In this document: positions 53,643 through 62,479 of the stretch, in pieces
Layout of the letters: each line of letters begins with the position of its first letter
Position numbering within the stretch: position 1 is the first letter of the stretch
Assembly: GCA_015709615.1 (NCBI GenBank)
Contig: CP054179.1
Coordinates: forward strand, 744,001 to 808,000
DNA: 64,000 nucleotides
Source: Gammaproteobacteria bacterium
GTDB lineage: Bacteria; Pseudomonadota; Gammaproteobacteria; Burkholderiales; Nitrosomonadaceae
Direction of reading: 5' to 3'
Made by a program: the position numbers and the translations under genes
The notes under the pieces: model-generated
Told to the model about the DNA's origin: nothing
Seen by the model: the letters and a program-made list of their open reading frames with translations, nothing else
Database searches by the model: none

Positions 53643-56248
53643 TTATGGCTGACCAGAGATGGTCAGCCGAGCCCCGGAAAACAACTCTGTTAATTCGGGG
53701 CAGATACCTTTTGATGAAAGTCGCGATACAACTTCTTTCAAAATGCTATGAGTATCGTCTCTGCCATGATGATGAAGAGCCTCAATTAGCATTTTTAACC
53801 TACTAAAATAATGCAAATTCTTCTTGCTATGCTTTACCAAAGATAATAAGGATTGCGCAGTTAAAAATGGAAATCTTTCCGCTTGTCCGACAAGACTATC
53901 TATAATTGAAAATTGATAAGAGGATTGATCGTTTAGCTCAAATAACGTCATGAATTCGCACAGATACCTTAGAGACCATTCAGGATCGAATTTTACTAAA
54001 GAAGGGAAAAGAACAAAGAAACCAGTAAGCTCAGAGGTTCTATCGGAAGCAAAATTTGTTTTTCCAAGCTCCTCGTATCTCCAATCTATCAGCTCCTTAA
54101 TTTTATAAAACGCATTAACAGGACAATCGTCTTTTTTAAGCTGATAATCCGCTTTGCTTAAGAACGCGCGTTTCAATGGTAAGGATCCATGAACAAAAAT
54201 AAAATTAGTAAGACTATCCGCTTTGCAATTTTGCTCATCTAACTGGCAGTAAAAGAAACTAATATGTTTTGCTATTCCTTTTTCAATTGAAAAATCATCT
54301 CGTTCGTAAGGATTGGATAAATATTCCTCAGTGCTGACATGCCGAATTGCATTTCGATATATATCATCAAGAAAATCGTTGCAAATAAAACGTTGTTCCA
54401 TCACGCCAGCTATAAAGGCTTCCCAAAGTTCATTAGGATAATTATTCAGCACAATATTTTTAAGATTGCAAACGAACCATTTTTCATCCAGTGCATGGAG
54501 AAGGTATATTTTCTGTCCAAGTTTAAAACAAAATGAGGCACTTGCATTCACACGTACAGAACTCAGGATATACGACTTGAAAGCATCTATATCTTCACGC
54601 GACCGAATATCTTTCCATTTTGTATCCGGGGTTAAATAACAGTCTAAAAAACAGCCAAAAGCCTCTACAAATGGAGTATTAAGAGCATGCAGAGCTAATT
54701 CGTGGAATCTGTTTACTCTTGTTGAGGAAAGTATTGCAGAACTAATTGATTTATCGTTAATAATTTTATCTAGCGCTTTGAAAGCAAAGCCATTTAATCT
54801 TAAATAACAATCAGGAGAACTATATATTTTTCTGAATATTCTACAAACACTCTGTGAAAAATTGCGTCGGTTTTGTTCTGAAGAAAAATCATACCTGTTT
54901 TCAATAAACTCATTTATTAAAGCTAAATAAGCTTTTTCAAACACAGTATCTGAAACAAAATCTGCTTGGGTAAAAGAGCATATAAGATTTGCGCAATCAT
55001 CATTTTCTAGCTTCATGAAAACTTCTAAACATTCAACAAACTCTTTAGGTCTTTGCTTGATTTGACGCTCTACACATTGCCTTAAACCTATCCTGGATGG
55101 CGATTCATTAAAATAATCATCGACGACAGGACCTTCATATTTCCGAAGTCTTTCTAAAACATCAATAGCAGTCAAAGAAGAAAGCTCTTCTTCTGAGTAG
55201 GGACTAACATGGTTAGATCTTATTGCTTGTGACTCTCCTCTATTGCGTCTATTTTCTTCATAATCAGCTAACTTGTTATGTAAATCAATTCTGTAACTAT
55301 CATAAGTTTGCTGTTCATCATATGTTTCTAAGATTTTAAGTATTAACGCATCAATGATATGCCAGTTTTTCTCCTTGTTACCTTCAGAAAGCATTATCAC
55401 AATCTCTTCTAATGTTGCATTACTCGATGACATTAAATTTTTGATCGAAAGGAAGAGTTTAGAAACATACATTAGAGCAAGGCCATCATTTTCGACTTCA
55501 TCGTCAAAAACATGTGTCCAATACATAGTATTATATTTCTCGTGATGATTATCTTCGTATGTAAGCGAAAGTCCCTCAAGCGCTCTATCATGTAATAATC
55601 GAAGAATATCTTTATGGTTAAAACCACTTAATACAGTTAATAGGCTGTCATAAAAGTAAAAATCTGTATTGTTTCCAATATATGTATCTTTAAAATAAGG
55701 ATTAAATTTTTCATCAAATATCACTTTTTCAGAGATTTCTAATAGATTTTCCTTAAAGCCAGCCTCATTGAATTTTATGAGTAAACCAGAAATCATATCC
55801 CCCATTAGGTATAGTCCTTCGCTATTTAAGGCAGACATAATGCGAGGCATCAATTCTGAAGATAGTTGAGCTGGTAACTTTGCAGCAAGATCCAATAAAT
55901 CAATATTTACTCGCGCATTCTTAGTTTCTGGAATACAGAATGCAATATCAGCAACTTGCTTTAAGGTTTTATAATCATTACTTTCTTCAACAATGCGGAT
56001 CAAAAAATCTAACGGTGGCCATGGTTGAGTAATCACGTAACCGTCATCGCTAGCATATTTGTATGGTACATCTTCAAAAACATTTTTACTTTTTAGCATG
56101 GGCAACCAAGCAGAAAAGTTTTCGATCTCCTTAAAAAAATGATCTCTTAAGTGACGATTATTTGGTATCTCTTGCAGAACCACCTTACAATTATCTGCTG
56201 TTGGATTTTTTGCAAGTTGTTTCAGCTGTCCGAAGTAATCCAAAAATA
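53643..56248 (-). pseudogene. 5'-truncated helical-repeat protein (possible STAND-type remnant)
   Basis: An open frame of about 868 host-derived residues, very AT-rich, that has lost its natural start. Reading back across 56248 it runs into the IS21 end, and the only upstream start codon (TTG, 56276) lies inside the IS. The protein is almost all helical and irregular-repeat in character, with no catalytic motif. A segment SPYSEEELSSLTAIDVLERLRKY followed by SPSRIGLRQCVERQIKQRPKEF resembles, as I recall it, the C-terminal repeat region of very large STAND/NACHT-like defence proteins. That would make it the sensor part, with the NTPase part missing. Confidence 0.55.
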
Positions 56249-56397
56249 TGTCAATGGCGGAGTAAAAGGGTACCAAATAGCGCGCGAAGAGTGTACCAGT
56301 TAGGTTAATAAAAAGAGGGATTTAACCTCTGGTTTTGCGCCTCTGATTTTTTATTTCTTGGGTTTCAGTAAAGGCGCAGTGTTTCCCCTAAAATCTT

Positions 56398-57219
56398 TTA
56401 TATTGGTCTGGCATCCTCCTTTTCTATAGGCTTGGTTTGTACTGTCTGCTTTTGCCGTTTCTTGCTTGCGGCCAGGCGATACGATTCTCCATTCATTTCC
56501 AGAATATGAACATGATGGGTTAAGCGATCCAACAGCGCACCGGTCAATCGTTCTGATCCCAACACACTGGTCCACTCATCAAATGGTAAATTCGATGTGA
56601 CTAAAGTGGATCCATGTTCATATCGACGGCTGAATACTTCGAATAAGAGCTCTGAACCAATTGCAGTAAATGGCACATAACCCAGTTCGTCGATGATCAG
56701 CAATTTGACGTTGGTCAATTGCTTTTGCAAGGTACGTAATCGCTTTTCATCGCGCGCCTCCATTAACTCATGCACCAGCGCTGCAGCTGTCGTGAATAAA
56801 ACGCTCATGCCTTTTTGGCAGGCAGCCAGCCCTAAAGCCAATGCGATATGAGTCTTGCCAACGCCTGATGGGCCCAACGCAATGATGTTCTCGCGCTTAT
56901 CGATCCATTCACAGCGCATCAACTCCAGTATCAATGATTTATTCAGTCCAGGTATTGCAGCAAAGTCGAACGTATCCAGGCTTTTAATTACTGGGAATTT
57001 CGCCTGACGTATGCGCCGCTCGGTATTCCGCCGTTCACGATCAATGCATTCCAGTTCGCATAGTCGCAATAAATAGCGTGCATAATCAACATCCTCACGT
57101 GCGCATTCGAGTCCCACCTTTTCATATTCACGTGCAAAGGTTGGTAACTTTAGGGTCTTGAAGTGATTGATCAGCAAGACTTGCGGCGCGACCGTGGTGG
57201 GAATAGAGGTATCAGTCAT
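56398..57219 (-). CDS. istB: IstB-like transposition ATPase (copy 1)
   Basis: A 273-residue AAA+ helper protein of IS21 elements that promotes target choice by IstA. Walker A is GPSGVGKTHIALALG (about 113-127), Walker B LLIIDELGYVPF. The start overlaps the istA stop by 8 bases. The DNA and product are identical to copy 2. Confidence 0.95.
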   Translation of the reverse strand: MTDTSIPTTVAPQVLLINHFKTLKLPTFAREYEKVGLECAREDVDYARYLLRLCELECIDRERRNTERRIRQAKFPVIKSLDTFDFAAIPGLNKSLILELMRCEWIDKRENIIALGPSGVGKTHIALALGLAACQKGMSVLFTTAAALVHELMEARDEKRLRTLQKQLTNVKLLIIDELGYVPFTAIGSELLFEVFSRRYEHGSTLVTSNLPFDEWTSVLGSERLTGALLDRLTHHVHILEMNGESYRLAASKKRQKQTVQTKPIEKEDARPI

Positions 57220-58744
57220 AACGCACCTCCGTAGATTGGCTTGACTTGAATCCTTGCAGCAAGCTTAAATACGATCGTGGTTCAGTGGATTTCACGCTGG
57301 CACGGGGTAAATAGGGATAGAGCATCAAATCGAGCTTGGCAGGTCGTTGCTCTATCGCGCACAGAATCAAATGCTTGATGGCATCAAAACCAATTGTACC
57401 GAACCCCATCGCTTGTTTGATTGCCTGCTCAACTTGCGCTAGGCTAAAATTCTCCAGCAACCGCAAAATCTGGATATATTCCTTGCGGCCACGGCGTTCC
57501 ATGCGGACTTCCAACACGCGACGCAGCCGATCGAATACTTCAGGTAGTACCCAATCTTGCAAGGGTGCCGCTTGATCGAGCGCACGCGGTTTCTGCTCTA
57601 ACAATGCCAGGTAGTGCAAGGGGTTGTATATGAATTCTTCCCGACCGTAGCTGCGCGCATGACGTGCAATCGTATCTGTGCCCAGGCAAATCTCTACGCG
57701 ATCCACATAGCCCTTCACCAGTACCTCCCAGTGACCGTATTGAGTAGGCACCGAGTAATCGTTGCTTCGATAACGCACGAGCGATAATGAAGATACACGC
57801 GTGGAAATCTTATGGCAGGCATCAAAAGCAACTGCAGGTAAAGCCATCAATGCAGCCGTATCGCGTTTCATGCGCTCAGCGATGGTTTCAGTTTGACCCC
57901 GCAACTTGGCCTGTTGGCGCTTGATGCACCCATCCAACAATTTTGCATTCAGGGCATTAAAATCAGCAGCAATGGGTAGCGGCACCATGAAGTGGCGGCG
58001 ACTGTAACCAACCATGCCCTCAACTTTCCCCTTGTCGTTGCCTTTGGCCGGTCGCCCAAACTTGTCTTCAAACAGATAGTGGCTCTGCAGCTCGCTGAAT
58101 GCCTTGGTACGCTGGCGTTTGCCATCGCCCAGTATCTTGGCCACCGCAATCTTGGTGTTGTCGTACAGGATCGATTGCGGTATCCCACCCAAAAATGCAA
58201 AGGCAGCAACATGCCCATCCAGAAAGGATTCGGTATCTTCAGTTGGATAGGCTTTGACAAAGCAACCATCCGAATGCGGCATATCAAGGCAGAAATAATG
58301 GAATCGAACCAGTTTGCCACCAATATAGCCATCGGCTTCACCAAAGTCTACCTGGGCATGGCCAGGCAAGTGCACTAACGGCATGAACATTTCCTTCTGC
58401 CGAATTGCAGCCTTGTTAACATAGTTACGTACGATGGTATAACCACCAGTAAAGCCGTGTTCTTCACGCAACCGCTCCAATATCCGTATCGCAGTATGGC
58501 GCTGCTTAACATGCACTTGTTTGTCAGCTTCCAAAATAGCATCAATGATGCCAGTGAAAGGAGCAAGCTTGGGAGATACGGGTTCGCGCTTGCGCCGATA
58601 ACCCGGCGGTGCAGCGTATTGACACATCTTCTTCACAGTCTTGCGGTGAATTCCAAAATAACGCGCAACTTCGCGCTCGCTTCTGCCTTCTACCATCACC
58701 GCACGTCGAATCTTTACATATAGTTCCACTGTATACATCCTCAT
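57212..58744 (-). CDS. istA: IstA-like IS21 transposase (copy 1)
   Basis: A 510-residue DDE transposase. An N-terminal helix-turn-helix (REVARYFGIHRKTVKKMC, about 24-41) is followed by an integrase core with the first Asp in AQVDFGEADGYIGG and the second in ILYDNTKIAV; the Glu lies in the KGKVEGMVGYSRRHF segment. It is intact and probably functional. Confidence 0.95.
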   Translation of the reverse strand: MRMYTVELYVKIRRAVMVEGRSEREVARYFGIHRKTVKKMCQYAAPPGYRRKREPVSPKLAPFTGIIDAILEADKQVHVKQRHTAIRILERLREEHGFTGGYTIVRNYVNKAAIRQKEMFMPLVHLPGHAQVDFGEADGYIGGKLVRFHYFCLDMPHSDGCFVKAYPTEDTESFLDGHVAAFAFLGGIPQSILYDNTKIAVAKILGDGKRQRTKAFSELQSHYLFEDKFGRPAKGNDKGKVEGMVGYSRRHFMVPLPIAADFNALNAKLLDGCIKRQQAKLRGQTETIAERMKRDTAALMALPAVAFDACHKISTRVSSLSLVRYRSNDYSVPTQYGHWEVLVKGYVDRVEICLGTDTIARHARSYGREEFIYNPLHYLALLEQKPRALDQAAPLQDWVLPEVFDRLRRVLEVRMERRGRKEYIQILRLLENFSLAQVEQAIKQAMGFGTIGFDAIKHLILCAIEQRPAKLDLMLYPYLPRASVKSTEPRSYLSLLQGFKSSQSTEVRYD

Positions 58745-58863
58745 CGCCTTTCACTTGATGCTAATCGCATCAGCTTACAGGCTTCAGACTGGTACACTTT
58801 TATTCCGAGATTCCCGCGAAATTCAGTGCGCCTCAGTGGTACATTTTTACTCCGCTATTTACA

Positions 58864-58865
58864 TA
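58864..58865. other. 2-bp junction between abutted IS21 copies
   Basis: Only TA separates the right end of copy 1 (58863) from the left end of copy 2 (58866). The two bases to the left of copy 1 are also TA. This is the arrangement of IS21 tandem dimers, in which abutted ends form a highly active junction. Confidence 0.9.
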
Positions 58866-59014
58866 TGTCAATGGCGGAGTAAAAGGGTACCAAATAGCGC
58901 GCGAAGAGTGTACCAGTTAGGTTAATAAAAAGAGGGATTTAACCTCTGGTTTTGCGCCTCTGATTTTTTATTTCTTGGGTTTCAGTAAAGGCGCAGTGTT
59001 TCCCCTAAAATCTT

Positions 59015-59836
59015 TTATATTGGTCTGGCATCCTCCTTTTCTATAGGCTTGGTTTGTACTGTCTGCTTTTGCCGTTTCTTGCTTGCGGCCAGGCGATACG
59101 ATTCTCCATTCATTTCCAGAATATGAACATGATGGGTTAAGCGATCCAACAGCGCACCGGTCAATCGTTCTGATCCCAACACACTGGTCCACTCATCAAA
59201 TGGTAAATTCGATGTGACTAAAGTGGATCCATGTTCATATCGACGGCTGAATACTTCGAATAAGAGCTCTGAACCAATTGCAGTAAATGGCACATAACCC
59301 AGTTCGTCGATGATCAGCAATTTGACGTTGGTCAATTGCTTTTGCAAGGTACGTAATCGCTTTTCATCGCGCGCCTCCATTAACTCATGCACCAGCGCTG
59401 CAGCTGTCGTGAATAAAACGCTCATGCCTTTTTGGCAGGCAGCCAGCCCTAAAGCCAATGCGATATGAGTCTTGCCAACGCCTGATGGGCCCAACGCAAT
59501 GATGTTCTCGCGCTTATCGATCCATTCACAGCGCATCAACTCCAGTATCAATGATTTATTCAGTCCAGGTATTGCAGCAAAGTCGAACGTATCCAGGCTT
59601 TTAATTACTGGGAATTTCGCCTGACGTATGCGCCGCTCGGTATTCCGCCGTTCACGATCAATGCATTCCAGTTCGCATAGTCGCAATAAATAGCGTGCAT
59701 AATCAACATCCTCACGTGCGCATTCGAGTCCCACCTTTTCATATTCACGTGCAAAGGTTGGTAACTTTAGGGTCTTGAAGTGATTGATCAGCAAGACTTG
59801 CGGCGCGACCGTGGTGGGAATAGAGGTATCAGTCAT
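59015..59836 (-). CDS. istB: IstB-like transposition ATPase (copy 2)
   Basis: Identical in product to the istB of copy 1, displaced by 2617 bases. It overlaps its istA by 8 bases. The identity implies very recent duplication. Confidence 0.95.
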   Translation of the reverse strand: MTDTSIPTTVAPQVLLINHFKTLKLPTFAREYEKVGLECAREDVDYARYLLRLCELECIDRERRNTERRIRQAKFPVIKSLDTFDFAAIPGLNKSLILELMRCEWIDKRENIIALGPSGVGKTHIALALGLAACQKGMSVLFTTAAALVHELMEARDEKRLRTLQKQLTNVKLLIIDELGYVPFTAIGSELLFEVFSRRYEHGSTLVTSNLPFDEWTSVLGSERLTGALLDRLTHHVHILEMNGESYRLAASKKRQKQTVQTKPIEKEDARPI

Positions 59837-61361
59837 AACGCACCTCCGTAGATTGGCTTGACTTGAATCCTTGCAGCAAGCTTAAATACGATCGTGGTTC
59901 AGTGGATTTCACGCTGGCACGGGGTAAATAGGGATAGAGCATCAAATCGAGCTTGGCAGGTCGTTGCTCTATCGCGCACAGAATCAAATGCTTGATGGCA
60001 TCAAAACCAATTGTACCGAACCCCATCGCTTGTTTGATTGCCTGCTCAACTTGCGCTAGGCTAAAATTCTCCAGCAACCGCAAAATCTGGATATATTCCT
60101 TGCGGCCACGGCGTTCCATGCGGACTTCCAACACGCGACGCAGCCGATCGAATACTTCAGGTAGTACCCAATCTTGCAAGGGTGCCGCTTGATCGAGCGC
60201 ACGCGGTTTCTGCTCTAACAATGCCAGGTAGTGCAAGGGGTTGTATATGAATTCTTCCCGACCGTAGCTGCGCGCATGACGTGCAATCGTATCTGTGCCC
60301 AGGCAAATCTCTACGCGATCCACATAGCCCTTCACCAGTACCTCCCAGTGACCGTATTGAGTAGGCACCGAGTAATCGTTGCTTCGATAACGCACGAGCG
60401 ATAATGAAGATACACGCGTGGAAATCTTATGGCAGGCATCAAAAGCAACTGCAGGTAAAGCCATCAATGCAGCCGTATCGCGTTTCATGCGCTCAGCGAT
60501 GGTTTCAGTTTGACCCCGCAACTTGGCCTGTTGGCGCTTGATGCACCCATCCAACAATTTTGCATTCAGGGCATTAAAATCAGCAGCAATGGGTAGCGGC
60601 ACCATGAAGTGGCGGCGACTGTAACCAACCATGCCCTCAACTTTCCCCTTGTCGTTGCCTTTGGCCGGTCGCCCAAACTTGTCTTCAAACAGATAGTGGC
60701 TCTGCAGCTCGCTGAATGCCTTGGTACGCTGGCGTTTGCCATCGCCCAGTATCTTGGCCACCGCAATCTTGGTGTTGTCGTACAGGATCGATTGCGGTAT
60801 CCCACCCAAAAATGCAAAGGCAGCAACATGCCCATCCAGAAAGGATTCGGTATCTTCAGTTGGATAGGCTTTGACAAAGCAACCATCCGAATGCGGCATA
60901 TCAAGGCAGAAATAATGGAATCGAACCAGTTTGCCACCAATATAGCCATCGGCTTCACCAAAGTCTACCTGGGCATGGCCAGGCAAGTGCACTAACGGCA
61001 TGAACATTTCCTTCTGCCGAATTGCAGCCTTGTTAACATAGTTACGTACGATGGTATAACCACCAGTAAAGCCGTGTTCTTCACGCAACCGCTCCAATAT
61101 CCGTATCGCAGTATGGCGCTGCTTAACATGCACTTGTTTGTCAGCTTCCAAAATAGCATCAATGATGCCAGTGAAAGGAGCAAGCTTGGGAGATACGGGT
61201 TCGCGCTTGCGCCGATAACCCGGCGGTGCAGCGTATTGACACATCTTCTTCACAGTCTTGCGGTGAATTCCAAAATAACGCGCAACTTCGCGCTCGCTTC
61301 TGCCTTCTACCATCACCGCACGTCGAATCTTTACATATAGTTCCACTGTATACATCCTCAT
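59829..61361 (-). CDS. istA: IstA-like IS21 transposase (copy 2)
   Basis: Identical in product to the istA of copy 1 (510 residues, intact helix-turn-helix and DDE core). In the dimer, transcription from this copy, which lies upstream on the minus strand, could also read through into copy 1 across the junction. Confidence 0.95.
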   Translation of the reverse strand: MRMYTVELYVKIRRAVMVEGRSEREVARYFGIHRKTVKKMCQYAAPPGYRRKREPVSPKLAPFTGIIDAILEADKQVHVKQRHTAIRILERLREEHGFTGGYTIVRNYVNKAAIRQKEMFMPLVHLPGHAQVDFGEADGYIGGKLVRFHYFCLDMPHSDGCFVKAYPTEDTESFLDGHVAAFAFLGGIPQSILYDNTKIAVAKILGDGKRQRTKAFSELQSHYLFEDKFGRPAKGNDKGKVEGMVGYSRRHFMVPLPIAADFNALNAKLLDGCIKRQQAKLRGQTETIAERMKRDTAALMALPAVAFDACHKISTRVSSLSLVRYRSNDYSVPTQYGHWEVLVKGYVDRVEICLGTDTIARHARSYGREEFIYNPLHYLALLEQKPRALDQAAPLQDWVLPEVFDRLRRVLEVRMERRGRKEYIQILRLLENFSLAQVEQAIKQAMGFGTIGFDAIKHLILCAIEQRPAKLDLMLYPYLPRASVKSTEPRSYLSLLQGFKSSQSTEVRYD

Positions 61362-61471
61362 CGCCTTTCACTTGATGCTAATCGCATCAGCTTACAGGCT
61401 TCAGACTGGTACACTTTTATTCCGAGATTCCCGCGAAATTCAGTGCGCCTCAGTGGTACATTTTTACTCCG

Positions 61472-62479
61472 CTATTTACATTTATTTTGAAAAAAACCGC
61501 TAGATAGCATGTGCTTGATTAGCCAAGTACCATATCTCTCATTTTTCTTCCTCATTCTTATAAGAGAAGTATTCAAACATAAAGGTAAGTGGCATTTTCG
61601 AATAGTCGTTAACCTACCCAAAGTTCCAGATGTGGATATTACATGATCATTTTCCTGCAAAAGAAAGTGTTGATACTTGGCATGAACTTCTTCAGGATGA
61701 AGGTATTGTACTTTTTGTAAATCAACATCCCCATCCTTAATAACTCTGATATTTAAAAAAGGGATACCCTCATTTCGATATTGCCAATTACGCAATCCTG
61801 GCCCTTCTTTGAAATCTACTAAATCTTCAAATGGCAATAATTCCCATCCTTCAGGGAGACCATTGCTTAGATTGATTGAAACTGATTCATAACCAGGAAA
61901 ACGCATACGCACAAACCACTCTTCATAGGTAATCTGCGTCATTTCTTCGAGTAGCTTGATCCGTTTTAGGTTGTTTTCGATTAGATCGTCGTATGCGGAT
62001 AAAATACTTGCGATTTTTTGTTGAGTTGGCAGAGGAGGAGCAGGAATTTTCATGCTCAACAGTTTTTCTGCACTTAGATTATCCTGAGTCGCGCCCTGAG
62101 AAATTTGCTGGAACGTTTTCTGAAAAATATCAAAGTAATATTTAATATAACGTGCATCTGATTTACCCTCGTAGGGGGTAAAACCTATTACACTGTCTGG
62201 GAAACATGCAGGAATTCCCAAGATAGCTGTATCGGCAATGTTTGCAGCGATCGTAATGCATAGTGTCCCAGGCTCCCATAACTTGCTTTGTGCCAAGCCT
62301 GCTTCGCTATAAGTCTGAGTGTAGCTAGTAAGATATAAGTTAGCGGCCTTTATGTCTGCAGTTTGGACAAACGGGTATTTTCCCCCATATAGATGAGGAG
62401 CATTTCTTGGACGATGGCGAGAGCGACCTCTGCGAACTGTTCCAAGCTCATCCAGTTTGTAATACTGCCACTCCTTCAT
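61472..62479 (-). pseudogene. hsdS: Type I restriction specificity subunit HsdS, truncated by IS
   Basis: 335 residues of a subunit normally near 400-450. The first target-recognition domain (about 1-150) and its conserved helix (PTQQKIASILSAYDDLIENNLKRIKLLEEMTQITYEEWF split over about 151-190) are complete. The second recognition domain starts (LPEGWELLPFEDLVDFKEG) but stops after MLSSGFFQNK; the final Cys, Lys and stop codon come from the IS21 terminal repeat. The second conserved helix is lost, so DNA recognition is probably impaired. It starts inside the hsdM stop (4-base overlap). Confidence 0.85.

Larger units (their letters stand above)
56249..58863 (-). mobile_element. IS21-family element, copy 1
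   Basis: 2615 bases. Imperfect terminal inverted repeats begin TGTCAATGGCGGAGTAAAA on the left and, as reverse complement, TGTAAATAGCGGAGTAAAA on the right, giving the TG...CA termini of IS21. Internal repeats of GTGTACCAGT (56291-56300 and, inverted, 58788-58797) are likely transposase-binding sites. It carries istA and istB. The left end interrupts the helical-repeat gene. Confidence 0.93.
58866..61480 (-). mobile_element. IS21-family element, copy 2
   Basis: A second 2615-base copy in the same orientation, with identical proteins and matching end sequences. Its right end (TATTTACA at 61480) cuts hsdS. The outer flanks of the pair (AAAAATA on the left, TTTATTTT on the right) show no target-site duplication. 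Confidence 0.93.
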
